Source: Flavobacterium psychrotrophum (GTDB lineage Bacteria; Bacteroidota; Bacteroidia; Flavobacteriales; Flavobacteriaceae). From it: a stretch of 64,000 nt of DNA. Made by a program: the position numbers and the translations under genes. Below the pieces are notes generated by a model. The model ran no database searches. It saw only the letters and a program-made list of their open reading frames with translations, and was not told where the DNA came from. Below are positions 1-7,779 of the stretch, one piece after another. Location: the NCBI RefSeq assembly GCF_003403075.1, contig NZ_CP031557.1, positions 682,001 to 746,000 on the forward strand, in the 5' to 3' direction. How positions within the stretch are numbered: the stretch's first letter is position 1; each line of letters starts with the position of its first letter.

Positions 1-445
1 TAGATACAATCAAAGAATCTTTTTTTACAGTTTCAGGGAAACCATTTAGATATGCTTCAAGTTTAACGGTGTGCATCCCTTTACTCAGCAGCCCAAGATA
101 ATTAGTATTATAAGAACCATCAGGAGTTCCTTCAGATAATATGCCATCTATATTACTACTCCATTTTACAATAAAATCATTATTGGTGACTTGCTGACTT
201 CCTGATGTTATAAGGATTTTACCTTTGATGTCTTTTTGCTGTGCTGGGTCTTCAAAAATTCCGTAAGAGCCATAATTTGCATAAGAGTAATCTCTATTTT
301 GATTAGGAACATTTATGGTTACATTGAATTGAACCTGTGGTACCTCAGGTTGTGGTTCTGTCGAAGATGAACTATCATCGCTACATGAAGTAATAAGTAA
401 TGATAAAACTACTAGCAGGATGATTTTTTTGAAAAAATATTTCAT
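1..445 (-). CDS. Lipoprotein, 3' part cut by window edge
   Basis: An open frame runs from an ATG at 445 on the minus strand to the left edge (148 codons) without a stop. The first 21 residues are a charged, hydrophobic signal ending in LLITSC, a clear lipobox with Cys21 as the lipidated residue. Directly after the Cys comes SDDSSSS, which resembles the acidic lipoprotein export signal described in Capnocytophaga and Flavobacterium, so surface exposure is plausible. The rest is rich in Asn, Ser and Tyr, with the look of a beta-sandwich, but I recognise no family. The C-terminus is missing, so no function is assigned. It is separated from lpdA by a terminator. Confidence 0.75.
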   Translation of the reverse strand, partial: MKYFFKKIILLVVLSLLITSCSDDSSSSTEPQPEVPQVQFNVTINVPNQNRDYSYANYGSYGIFEDPAQQKDIKGKILITSGSQQVTNNDFIVKWSSNIDGILSEGTPDGSYNTNYLGLLSKGMHTVKLEAYLNGFPETVKKDSLIVS

Positions 446-503
446 GATTGACTTTGGTTGATTTTTGGCAAATGTATAAACATTTAAAAAAAAAATCATA
501 AAA

Positions 504-532
504 AATCCGCCCTGAAAGTATCAGGACGGATT
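504..532 (-). terminator. Intrinsic terminator downstream of lpdA
   Basis: A 12-bp stem (one G-T wobble on the minus strand, 5-nt loop) is followed on the minus strand by a run of T interrupted by one short ATGA. It ends transcription coming from lpdA before the lipoprotein gene. Confidence 0.8.
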
Positions 533-659
533 AGTATTTTGGATTGTTAGAATTTTAGATTTTAAAGAAAGAAATCAAGGAGATTTCTCAACTCCGCTGA
601 GCTAGTTTCGAAATGGAACAACTGATTGCAGTTCAATCTTTTAATCCTTCAATCTTAAA

Positions 660-2048
660 TTATATGTGTATTACCTCGTCATACGCAGCAGCGGCAGCTT
701 CCATAATAGCTTCGCTCATTGTTGGGTGTGGGTGAACCGACTTGATGATCTCGTGGCCTGTAGTCTCCAGCCTGCGGGCTACAACAGCCTCAGCAATCAT
801 ATCGGTAACGCCGGCGCCTATCATGTGGCAGCCCAGCCATTCGCCGTACTTAGCGTCGAAGATAACTTTTACAAAACCATCTGAAGCACCAGAAGCTTTA
901 GCTTTACCAGAAGCTGAGAACGGGAATTTACCCACTTTAATCTCATAACCTTGTTCTAAAGCTGCTTTCTCTGTTAAGCCTACCGAAGCAATTTCCGGCG
1001 TAGCATAAGTACAGCCCGGTATGTTACCATAATCAAGCGGTTCTACATGCAGGCCTGCAAGTTTCTCAACACAAAGGATACCCTCTGCAGATGCTACGTG
1101 TGCAAGCGCCTGACCCGGAACGATATCGCCAATGGCGTAGTAACCCGGTATATTAGTCTGGTAGTATTTGTTTACAAGCACCTTATCACGGTCTGTAGCA
1201 ATACCCACCTCTTCAAGGCCTATGTTCTCGATGTTAGATTTGATACCCACAGCAGAAAGCAGGATGTCTGCCTCAAGGGTAATTTCGCCATTAGCCGTTT
1301 TTACGGTAGCTTTAACGCCCTCGCCTGTAGTATCAACTTTTTCTACAGAAGCGTTTGTCATAACCTCGATGCCTGCTTTTTTAAGCGAACGCTCAAATTG
1401 CTTAGATACATCTATATCTTCTACAGGAACCACGTTTGGCATAAACTCTACAATGGTAACTTTAGTGCCCATAGAATTGTAGAAATGTGCAAACTCTACG
1501 CCTATGGCGCCAGAGCCTACCACGATCATGCTTTTTGGCTGCTCAGGCAATACCATAGCCTGGCGGTAGCCTATAACTTTTTTACCATCCTGTGGCAGGT
1601 TAGGCAACTCGCGGCTGCGTGCACCTGTAGCAATGATAATGTTATCTGCGCTTAGTTCGGTTACGTTTCCGTCTTTATCGGTAACGTCAATTTTTTTGCC
1701 CGGCTTTACTTTACCGGTTCCGAATATAACTTCGATCTTGTTCTTTTTCATAAGGAACTGAACACCTTTGCTCATACCCTCTGCAACGTTACGGCTGCGG
1801 GCTACAACGGCACCAAAATCCTTGTCAAACTCTTTTATGGTTAGGCCATAGTCTGAGGCATGTTTCAGGTAATCAAATACCTGTGCACTTTTTAAAAGCG
1901 CTTTTGTAGGGATACAACCCCAGTTAAGGCAGATGCCGCCCAGGTTTTCCTTTTCTACAATGGCTACCTTAAAGCCCAGTTGCGATGCCCTGATGGCGGT
2001 AACATATCCGCCGGGACCGCTGCCTAAAACAATGATATCGTATTTCAT
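660..2048 (-). CDS. lpdA: Dihydrolipoyl dehydrogenase (E3)
   Basis: This is the FAD-dependent E3 subunit that reoxidises dihydrolipoamide with NAD+ in the 2-oxoacid dehydrogenase complexes and the glycine cleavage system. The 462 residues match the usual length. The N-terminal dinucleotide fold shows GSGPGG at 9-14. The redox disulphide is Cys40 and Cys45 in GGICLNWGCIPTK. A second NAD-binding motif, VGSGAIGVEF, lies near 180. The C-terminal interface domain carries HPHPTMSE at 439-446, where His441 is the expected catalytic base. It is a single-gene unit: no E1 or E2 gene is adjacent, which is common in Flavobacteriaceae. Confidence 0.97.
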   Translation of the reverse strand: MKYDIIVLGSGPGGYVTAIRASQLGFKVAIVEKENLGGICLNWGCIPTKALLKSAQVFDYLKHASDYGLTIKEFDKDFGAVVARSRNVAEGMSKGVQFLMKKNKIEVIFGTGKVKPGKKIDVTDKDGNVTELSADNIIIATGARSRELPNLPQDGKKVIGYRQAMVLPEQPKSMIVVGSGAIGVEFAHFYNSMGTKVTIVEFMPNVVPVEDIDVSKQFERSLKKAGIEVMTNASVEKVDTTGEGVKATVKTANGEITLEADILLSAVGIKSNIENIGLEEVGIATDRDKVLVNKYYQTNIPGYYAIGDIVPGQALAHVASAEGILCVEKLAGLHVEPLDYGNIPGCTYATPEIASVGLTEKAALEQGYEIKVGKFPFSASGKAKASGASDGFVKVIFDAKYGEWLGCHMIGAGVTDMIAEAVVARRLETTGHEIIKSVHPHPTMSEAIMEAAAAAYDEVIHI

Positions 2049-2143
2049 TAGCTTGTAATATTTCGCGTTAAGATTAATGCGGTACGAAATTAAGGATTAA
2101 TTTAGAATTAGGGAAATGTTTTGGAGATTGAAAAATTGAAAGA

Positions 2144-3217
2144 TTAGTCCTGTAACAATGGTAACTCAAATGTAAATATGTTTAACCCAATAAGTTTATT
2201 TTCTTTAACGTCCTTAAAGTAATTAAGTTTACTATCGTGAGCCAATAAAATTTGTTGAGCTATGTATAATCCCATTCCTATCCCTTCCTTTGAAAATTCC
2301 TCGCCAAATGGATCTCTAAAAAATTTTTCAAATATTTTATTTTCATTTTCATCTGAAACTATTGGTCCAATATTTTTAATTATTACCCTTACATTATTGC
2401 CTGATTGTTCAAATTTAATTTCAATTGTTGAATTTGGAACGGAATATTTGAGGGCGTTATCCAATAAAATTAATGGAATGAATTCAATCGATTCGTAACA
2501 ATATGAATTATCAATCCATGTTTCTCGGCTTACTTCTATATTTATATCCCTTTTTTTAGTTGAAAGATGATTAAAAAGCTTTGTGATTTTTTCAAATAAT
2601 TGAAAAATATTAATATTTCTTTTTGACCCAAAAATTATACTTTTTGGGTTTATAATAACATCAACCATTCTTAGTTGTGAAGTAATAAGTTCTAATGAAT
2701 TGTATAAATCCTTGTAGGAACGGTCACTACCTTCAATTTTTTCTAAAAATGTATTTCCAGGAAGCTTATTTATAATATCCTGTGTACAAGAGAAAAAGAT
2801 TGTCATGGATGTTTTAAAATCATGAAACATTGAAAAGTTTTTTTCAATTGTTTCGTTTACTCTTTTTTCAATATAGTTTTCAATTCTACTAAGTTTTTCA
2901 GTATGTTCAACTAATTTTTTTCTCTCGATAATATAGTCTCTACGCACATCTTTTCTGCCTTGTGGCACATCTTTATTATCATTATAGATTAAGCCATTGT
3001 ATATAACCTTTGTATCACCAATTTCATGTAAATAATTGTTGTATCCTTTTGAACAGATATAATCTTTATTGTAATAAGAGTCAAAAAGATTTAAGCAATC
3101 CTTTTCTTTGCATCTCTCACTGCACGTTTTATTCTGCGCTAAACTTATCGAATCATGAAATTCATTATTTAAAATAAAAGGTAAATTAGAGATACCTGAT
3201 AATAACTCAACGTCCAT
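2144..3217 (-). CDS. Soluble sensor histidine kinase with Cys-rich N-terminus
   Basis: The 357-residue protein has no membrane segment. Residues 30-60 hold a cysteine cluster, Cys32, Cys36, Cys41 and Cys55 (CX3CX4CX13C), followed by a GDTKVIYNGLIY segment. This layout suggests a metal, Fe-S or small-ligand sensor, though I cannot name the fold. A helical region with a candidate phospho-acceptor His in FHDFKTSM follows. The C-terminal ATPase domain shows an N box (LLDNALKYS), a DENENKIFEKFFR F-box-like segment and a G box (GIGMGLYIAQQI). Its ATG lies inside the 3' end of the upstream receiver gene (11-nt overlap), so the two are translationally coupled. The DNA is visibly more A/T-rich than the flanking lpdA and yceI genes, suggesting later acquisition. 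Confidence 0.82.
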   Translation of the reverse strand: MDVELLSGISNLPFILNNEFHDSISLAQNKTCSERCKEKDCLNLFDSYYNKDYICSKGYNNYLHEIGDTKVIYNGLIYNDNKDVPQGRKDVRRDYIIERKKLVEHTEKLSRIENYIEKRVNETIEKNFSMFHDFKTSMTIFFSCTQDIINKLPGNTFLEKIEGSDRSYKDLYNSLELITSQLRMVDVIINPKSIIFGSKRNINIFQLFEKITKLFNHLSTKKRDINIEVSRETWIDNSYCYESIEFIPLILLDNALKYSVPNSTIEIKFEQSGNNVRVIIKNIGPIVSDENENKIFEKFFRDPFGEEFSKEGIGMGLYIAQQILLAHDSKLNYFKDVKENKLIGLNIFTFELPLLQD

Positions 3218-3971
3218 TTTTATAAAACTTTAAAATTGTTTGACTTAAGCTAGTGATTTCTTGAATTAGCGTGTGGTCCGTATGGTTTAAAAACTTTAGA
3301 GTAGAATTCCAGTCAGGATCTGAGTTTCTCTTAATTGCTTTAGCAATTTCATTATTAATATTTTTTGTGTTTTTAGCATCGATATGATGATCGTGTAGTT
3401 TCTTATTTAACGCACTAATATATCGACTAGGTTTAAATTGAGTCGTGATTAAATTATCTAAAGTTGATTTAATACGCAGAAAATCACTGGGTTTTGTTAT
3501 ATTATCATCTGCCATTTGAAAAAATTGCACTTTGCTTAAATCATAGCTATGTTGAGAGTATGAAATAATTATTTGAGAAGAATTTTTTTTCTTAAGTTCC
3601 ACAAGAACTCCTAATCCATCATCGTCAGATATATGTTGTGCAACTCCTTTAATGTCAAGTACTATTATATCGAAATACCCTGACTCCAACTTCCCGTAGT
3701 CTTTTACAGTATCCCATTTAGTAATGTTGTAACCCTCATTTGTGAATAGTTCTATTGGGAAACTATTTTCGTCATCAATAACAACGATTCTTGTCCTTCT
3801 CTTTTGTTCGTGAAATTCACTATTAAAATTGAAAGTATTTAAGTCAATTCTATTTTCATACCATAGAAAATTTTTTTGGCTACCAGTAAAATGATTATAG
3901 CATTTTGTGGCAGTAAAATTTATGAGAGAACCGCCAACTGTAGCTGCCGTTCCAAATAATAACTCTTCCAT
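3207..3971 (-). CDS. Receiver-domain protein partnered with the downstream histidine kinase
   Basis: This 254-residue protein has an N-terminal hydrophobic or amphipathic stretch (about 5-22, Gly/Ala-rich). A CheY-like receiver follows, about residues 60-175: acidic pair Asp66-Asp67 in VVIDDE, phospho-acceptor Asp106 in IIVLDIKG, and a Lys-Pro in NITKPSDF. The remaining 80 residues are charged and helical, without an LytTR, LuxR-type HTH or winged-helix signature, so it is not an obvious DNA-binding regulator. The insertion around the receiver's alpha3-beta4 (GVAQHISDDDGLG) is unusual. It is the first gene of a two-gene operon with the kinase. The output may be protein-protein or membrane-directed; function unknown. 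Confidence 0.75.
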   Translation of the reverse strand: MEELLFGTAATVGGSLINFTATKCYNHFTGSQKNFLWYENRIDLNTFNFNSEFHEQKRRTRIVVIDDENSFPIELFTNEGYNITKWDTVKDYGKLESGYFDIIVLDIKGVAQHISDDDGLGVLVELKKKNSSQIIISYSQHSYDLSKVQFFQMADDNITKPSDFLRIKSTLDNLITTQFKPSRYISALNKKLHDHHIDAKNTKNINNEIAKAIKRNSDPDWNSTLKFLNHTDHTLIQEITSLSQTILKFYKNGR

Positions 3972-4009
3972 AAAGTTGAGTGATTTAATTAAAAATTGGT
4001 TGATAATAT

Positions 4010-4017
4010 CAAAATTA
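4010..4017 (-). promoter_or_regulatory. Putative -7 promoter element of the receiver/kinase operon
   Basis: On the minus strand TAATTTTG matches the Bacteroidota -7 consensus TAnnTTTG, about 40 nt upstream of the receiver ATG. No well-spaced TTG -33 box is visible, so support is moderate. Confidence 0.45.
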
Positions 4018-4082
4018 ACATATTTTTATCAAATGTATGGTGAAATATTTTCAAATGTTATTCAGTTATAACCACAAAAAAA

Positions 4083-4103
4083 CCGCTTCTCAATGAGAAG
4101 CGG
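4083..4103 (-). terminator. Intrinsic terminator of the marR-nitroreductase-yceI operon
   Basis: A perfect 9-bp GC-rich stem (CCGCTTCTC / GAGAAGCGG) with a 3-nt loop is followed on the minus strand by a run of seven T. It lies 26 bp past the yceI stop. Confidence 0.9.
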
Positions 4104-4128
4104 CCTTTCAATTTAAACCCTATATTAT

Positions 4129-4698
4129 TTAGTAAACTACTTTTACAGTAAGTTCAAACTCATCATAAACAGCTTTGTCGCCAATGCCTTCGAAGAAGTT
4201 TTTAGAACCAAAAGTAATTCCGTATTTAGTCCTGTCTACGTTAAATGCAGTAGCAGCAGCATTTTTACCTGTAGTAAGGTCAAAAGTTACAGGAGCTGTT
4301 TTGCCTTTAATAGTAAGGTCAGCTGTAACTGTGTAAACGTTTTTAGATTTTTCTTTAACTGAAGTAAACACTAAAGTAGAAGTAGCAAATTTATCAGTAC
4401 CAAAGAAATCGTCAGCTTTAAGGTGGCCTTCAAGTTTCTCTTTACCTTCACCTGCTTTAAGGTCAGTAGCAGTAATAGAAGTCATGTCGATAGTAAAAGT
4501 ACCGCCGGTAAGTTTACCACCTTTCCATACAAGGCTACCATCTTTAAAGTTTACAGTACCATTGTGAGAACCTGTTACTTTTTTACCAACCCATGCAATG
4601 CTACTTTTAGCGGCATCGATTTTTTTAGTTTGTGCTGTAGCCGTAAGTGTTGTAAGCGCTACTACGAAAGCAATTGCAATTGTTTTTAGATTTTTCAT
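4129..4698 (-). CDS. YceI family exported lipid-binding protein
   Basis: The 189-residue protein starts with a Sec signal peptide (about 1-22, ending ATAQ). The mature part matches the YceI lipocalin-like beta-barrel family, with typical features such as KIDAAKSSIAWVGKKV at the start, GTFTIDMTSI in the first third, HLKADDFFGTDKFATSTLVF in the middle and the FNVDRTKYGITFGSKNFFEG block. Family members bind isoprenoid or amide lipids in the periplasm. It is the last gene of an operon after a nitroreductase (33-bp gap) and a MarR regulator. The same trio occurs in other Flavobacteriaceae, which suggests a joint role in quinone or electrophile stress; that role is inferred. Confidence 0.92.
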   Translation of the reverse strand: MKNLKTIAIAFVVALTTLTATAQTKKIDAAKSSIAWVGKKVTGSHNGTVNFKDGSLVWKGGKLTGGTFTIDMTSITATDLKAGEGKEKLEGHLKADDFFGTDKFATSTLVFTSVKEKSKNVYTVTADLTIKGKTAPVTFDLTTGKNAAATAFNVDRTKYGITFGSKNFFEGIGDKAVYDEFELTVKVVY

Positions 4699-4731
4699 CT
4701 GTCGTTAAATTTAAATTAAGGTATTTATTAA

Positions 4732-5370
4732 TTAAAGTGTTATAAATAATTCTTCTTTTGGTTTGCGCACCTTTTTAAGGTGTTGCATCGCATCTTCATC
4801 ATGGCGGTAACCCACGGCAGCAATAACGGCGGCGTTAAGGCCTTTTTCGTTAAGTCCCAGCAGTTCGTTTACTTTAGCCGGATCAAAACCTTCCATAGCG
4901 GTAGTATCTATTTTAAGCAGGGCAGCGCTGTTAACCAGTGTGCTCAGGGCTATGTAAGCCTGCTTGGCTGTCCAGATATTTTTTTGCTCTTCGGTAAGGC
5001 CTGCAAGGTAACCCTTAATGTAATCGCCAAAACCGGCAACTTCCTCTTTAGTTAAGCTACGCTGTATGCTAATGTTGTTTGTGTATTTCTCTACATGGTC
5101 AGGACCTACGTTAAGCTCATTGGCAAACACAAAAATGTGCGATGCAGCAGTAACAATGTTCTTGTTGTTTCCGCCTACGGCTTCTATAAGCTGGTCTTTA
5201 ACTTCCTGACTTTCGATAACAAATATCTTATAAGGCTGTAACCCTACAGACGATACGCTAAGGCGCACAGCATCTTTAAGCAGTTCAATTTCTTCCGCAG
5301 AAACTTTTTTTGTGTTGTCGTATTTTTTTACGGCATAGCGCCAGTTAAGGCTGTCTATATAATTTTTCAT
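4732..5370 (-). CDS. Nitroreductase family NAD(P)H oxidoreductase
   Basis: The 212-residue protein belongs to the FMN-dependent nitroreductase family (NfsB-like). It opens with a short helix and RYAVKKYD, the typical FMN-phosphate-contacting Arg segment. RLSVSSVGLQPYKIFV is the second FMN-binding block. AAVIAAVGYRHDEDA near the C-terminus matches the family's closing motif. Such enzymes reduce quinones, nitroaromatics or other electrophiles in the cytoplasm. It sits 9 bp after the marR stop, so expression is likely under that repressor. The real substrate cannot be told from sequence. Confidence 0.92.
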   Translation of the reverse strand: MKNYIDSLNWRYAVKKYDNTKKVSAEEIELLKDAVRLSVSSVGLQPYKIFVIESQEVKDQLIEAVGGNNKNIVTAASHIFVFANELNVGPDHVEKYTNNISIQRSLTKEEVAGFGDYIKGYLAGLTEEQKNIWTAKQAYIALSTLVNSAALLKIDTTAMEGFDPAKVNELLGLNEKGLNAAVIAAVGYRHDEDAMQHLKKVRKPKEELFITL

Positions 5371-5379
5371 GGTATTATA

Positions 5380-5838
5380 TTAGGGTTCAATGGTCCTGAA
5401 TTTTTCCAGCAGGTAAATAAGCTGTTCCAGTTCAGGATGGTTAAGGTTATGTGCAAATTTCATTTCAGATTCATCTACAATCGGGTCAAGCTCACTCAGT
5501 AAATTCAAGCCTTTTTCGGTAATGCTTATTTCCATCTTACGGCGGTTGTCTGGGCATACCTCACGCTTAACGTAGCCTTTTAGCAACAGTTTATCTACCA
5601 GTCGGGTAGTGTTGCTGGTCTTGGCTATCATGCGTTCCTGTATTACGCACATATTGGCAGGTTTGCCTTTTTGTCCGCGGAGTATGCGCAGTACATTAAA
5701 CTGCTCCGGAGATAGCTCGTACGACTTCATTACATCACTTACCTGTTCGCCTACCAGTTGGGAGGTGTACATCAGGTTCATTATAACCTGCTTGGCCAGC
5801 GTCATATTCGGACTTTTTATGATATCCTCTATTTTCAT
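5380..5838 (-). CDS. MarR family transcriptional regulator
   Basis: The 152-residue protein has the MarR winged-helix layout: a dimerising N-terminal helix, SPEQFNVLRILRGQ (helix before the HTH), the recognition helix region ERMIAKTSNTTRLVDKLLLKGYVKREVCPDNRRKMEISITEKG split over 85-125 containing the D-x-R-R wing, and a C-terminal dimerisation helix. It is the first gene of an operon with a nitroreductase and a YceI protein. Its promoter is overlapped by palindromes (5858-5896), so autorepression that is lifted by a phenolic, quinone or oxidant ligand is the likely mode. No conserved redox Cys pattern is obvious. Confidence 0.93.
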   Translation of the reverse strand: MKIEDIIKSPNMTLAKQVIMNLMYTSQLVGEQVSDVMKSYELSPEQFNVLRILRGQKGKPANMCVIQERMIAKTSNTTRLVDKLLLKGYVKREVCPDNRRKMEISITEKGLNLLSELDPIVDESEMKFAHNLNHPELEQLIYLLEKFRTIEP

Positions 5839-5857
5839 CAGTTCGCAGTTATTTGTA

Positions 5858-5921
5858 ATTGTAACAATTGTAAATACAATATTTGTATATACAAATGTAG
5901 TCTAAACAAGTATTACGTCAA
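5858..5921 (-). promoter_or_regulatory. marR operon promoter with tandem palindromic operators
   Basis: On the minus strand TTG (5919-5921), 19 nt, then TACATTTG (5892-5899) form a consensus Bacteroidota promoter. The -7 element overlaps a perfect 16-bp palindrome ATTTGTATATACAAAT at 5881-5896. Two more palindromes follow toward the gene: ATTGTA-AA-TACAAT at 5867-5880 and ATTGT-A-ACAAT at 5858-5868. Three stacked sites sharing the half-site ATTGTA or TTTGTA are best read as MarR operators. Confidence 0.75.
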
Positions 5922-6027
5922 TATGTTTTGTTGTTAATTTTTTGTTAACAGTGTTAACGCCCCTTTTTATGCCTCGGTTTTAGGTAATTTTATAGAATCA
6001 ACACCGGGCGTTTGCCTAAGATTACTT

Positions 6028-6561
6028 ATGAAAAAATTACTACTGGCCATTCCGGCCGCGCTTACAATCCTTGCTCTTACTGCGTTTACATTGCAAAAGG
6101 GTCAGGGAGAACCCAAACCCACTACCGTTTACACCAATGGTAAAACTACCGTTAAGGCCTACGAGTGGGAGGGACTCAGTTACTTCCTCAATCAAAAGAA
6201 CGATACTACTTATGTGGTAAACTTTTGGGCTACATGGTGCGTGCCCTGCGTACAGGAGCTGCCCCAATTTGAACAGCTTAACGAAAAGTACAAGGATAAA
6301 AAGGTAAAAGTGATACTCGTAAGCCTTGATATGCCCAAGATGGCCGAAAGCCGCCTGTTGCCATTTATCGAAAAGAAGAAGCTTAAAAGCAAAGTAATAT
6401 TAATGCGTGACCCCGACCAAAATGCCTGGCTGCCCAAGATTGATAAGGACTGGAGTGGCGCCATACCGGCTACCGTGATATATAACAAGGGCAAGCGTAA
6501 GTTTTACGAACGCTCTTTTACACTGGCTGAACTTGAAACCGAATTAAATACTTTTAAATAA
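6028..6561 (+). CDS. TlpA-like thioredoxin-fold protein
   Basis: The 177-residue protein has an N-terminal signal segment (about 1-22). The redox motif is WCVPC with Cys71 and Cys74 in VVNFWATWCVPC, and a cis-Pro motif AIPAT lies near 146. Family members (TlpA/ResA type) act in the periplasm as disulphide reductants, often for cytochrome maturation. It is the first gene of a + strand operon with a second thioredoxin-fold protein (12-bp gap) and a rhodanese, and diverges from marR. The specific partner is unknown. Confidence 0.9.
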   Translation: MKKLLLAIPAALTILALTAFTLQKGQGEPKPTTVYTNGKTTVKAYEWEGLSYFLNQKNDTTYVVNFWATWCVPCVQELPQFEQLNEKYKDKKVKVILVSLDMPKMAESRLLPFIEKKKLKSKVILMRDPDQNAWLPKIDKDWSGAIPATVIYNKGKRKFYERSFTLAELETELNTFK

Positions 6562-6573
6562 CAATCAATACTT

Positions 6574-7182
6574 ATGAAAGCAATTAAATTTTTAGCATTA
6601 TTCCTTGCTATGGGTGCCCTTACGGCCTTTACAGCAGATACTCCTGTGGCAGGTTATAAAGTGGGCGATACCGCTGCCGATTTCAGCCTTAAAAATGTAG
6701 ATGGTAAACAAGTAAGCCTTAAAGACTTTAAGTCGGCTAAAGGGTTTATTGTGGTGTTTACCTGCAACCATTGCCCGTATGCGCAGGCTTATGAAGACCG
6801 AATCATTGCGCTCGACAAAAAATACAAGAGCCTGGGATATCCTGTTGTAGCTATTCAGCCAAACGACCCGGTTAAGAGTAAAGACGATAGTTTTGATAAA
6901 ATGCAGGCCCGTGCCAAAGAAAAAAAATACGGTTTCCCGTACCTTATAGACGAAGGGCAGAAGGTATTCCCGCAATTCGGCGCTACAAAAACACCACACG
7001 TTTACATACTTGAAAAAACGGCTAAAGGCAATGTGGTTAAATACATTGGCGCTATCGATGATAACTACGAAGATGCCACTGCTGTAAAACAAAAGTATGT
7101 GGAGGGTGCAGTAGATGCTTTGCTAAAAGGTAAAGAAGTTTCGGTTAAAGAAACCAAGGCTATTGGATGTACAATAAAATGA
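6574..7182 (+). CDS. Exported peroxiredoxin-like thioredoxin-fold protein
   Basis: The 202-residue protein has a signal peptide (about 1-21, ending AFTA) and an AhpC/TSA-like thioredoxin fold: VGDTAADFSLKNVDGKQVSL is the peroxiredoxin-type opening. The active site is CNHCPYAQAYEDR with Cys64 and Cys67. TKTPHVYILE contains the cis-Pro. The CNHCPY variant is typical of a thiol-disulphide subgroup annotated as redoxin domain or thioredoxin family protein and is not a classical peroxidatic Cys. It likely works in the periplasm with the TlpA-like neighbour. Confidence 0.88.
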   Translation: MKAIKFLALFLAMGALTAFTADTPVAGYKVGDTAADFSLKNVDGKQVSLKDFKSAKGFIVVFTCNHCPYAQAYEDRIIALDKKYKSLGYPVVAIQPNDPVKSKDDSFDKMQARAKEKKYGFPYLIDEGQKVFPQFGATKTPHVYILEKTAKGNVVKYIGAIDDNYEDATAVKQKYVEGAVDALLKGKEVSVKETKAIGCTIK

Positions 7183-7216
7183 TAATATCTTTACGGCACA
7201 AACGAAACTTTTTAAA

Positions 7217-7531
7217 ATGAACATAGCACAAGACCAATGGTGGGAAGGCGCTCAGCAAGATACAGACGCTGTTATACTGGACGTTCGCACACCGGCAGAA
7301 TGGAATGAGGGTATTATTCCCGGAGCCATTAATATAGATATTTACCAGGGCGATGCCTTTATGGATGCGCTTGAAGAGCTTGACAAAAGCAAGGCCTATT
7401 ATGTGTACTGCCGATCTGGCGCACGTAGTGGCAATGCCTGTAATGTTATGAGCCAGCTGGGCTTTGAAAAAGCCTACAACCTTAGCGGTGGCATCATGGG
7501 CTGGAATGGCCCTGTGGTAGCGCCGGAGTAA
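7217..7531 (+). CDS. Single-domain rhodanese-like protein
   Basis: The 104-residue protein is a lone rhodanese domain. It contains ILDVRTPAEWNEGIIPGAINI and the active-site loop CRSGARS with Cys65, then a typical closing NLSGGIMGWNGP. No signal peptide is present, so it is probably cytoplasmic. It closes the thioredoxin-fold operon. Sulphur transfer from an unknown donor or a persulphide role is expected from the family. Confidence 0.92.
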   Translation: MNIAQDQWWEGAQQDTDAVILDVRTPAEWNEGIIPGAINIDIYQGDAFMDALEELDKSKAYYVYCRSGARSGNACNVMSQLGFEKAYNLSGGIMGWNGPVVAPE

Positions 7532-7532
7532 A

Positions 7533-7574
7533 GTTGTCGGTTGTCGGTTGTCGGTTGATGGTTGATGGTTGTCG
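7533..7574 (+). repeat. Heptamer tandem repeat
   Basis: Six 7-bp units follow the rhodanese stop: GTTGTCG three times, GTTGATG twice, then GTTGTCG. An inverted set of four related heptamers lies at 7780-7807. Confidence 0.85.
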
Positions 7575-7654
7575 GGAGCTTCACTCAATCGTGTCATTGC
7601 GATGAAGAAAAGACCGTGGCAATCTCATAATTCTGGCACATTGCTTTAAAAAAC

Positions 7655-7688
7655 AAAACCCCGAAACGAATTATCGCTTCGGGGTTTT
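7655..7688. terminator. Bidirectional terminator between rhodanese and alcohol dehydrogenase genes
   Basis: An 11-bp stem (AAAACCCCGAA / TTCGGGGTTTT) with a 12-nt loop has T runs on both strands, serving the two convergent genes. Confidence 0.88.
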
Positions 7689-7779
7689 TCTATGGATATT
7701 GTTGCTAAAAATCCGTTTAAATCTGCGATTCCGAAGCACCCGCGTCACCCGCGTTCCATTCGTAGTCAGTCGAAGCTTC

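Noticed and set aside
1047..1655. Plus-strand open frame opposite lpdA
   Set aside because: It is a shadow of lpdA with Cys/Tyr-rich composition.
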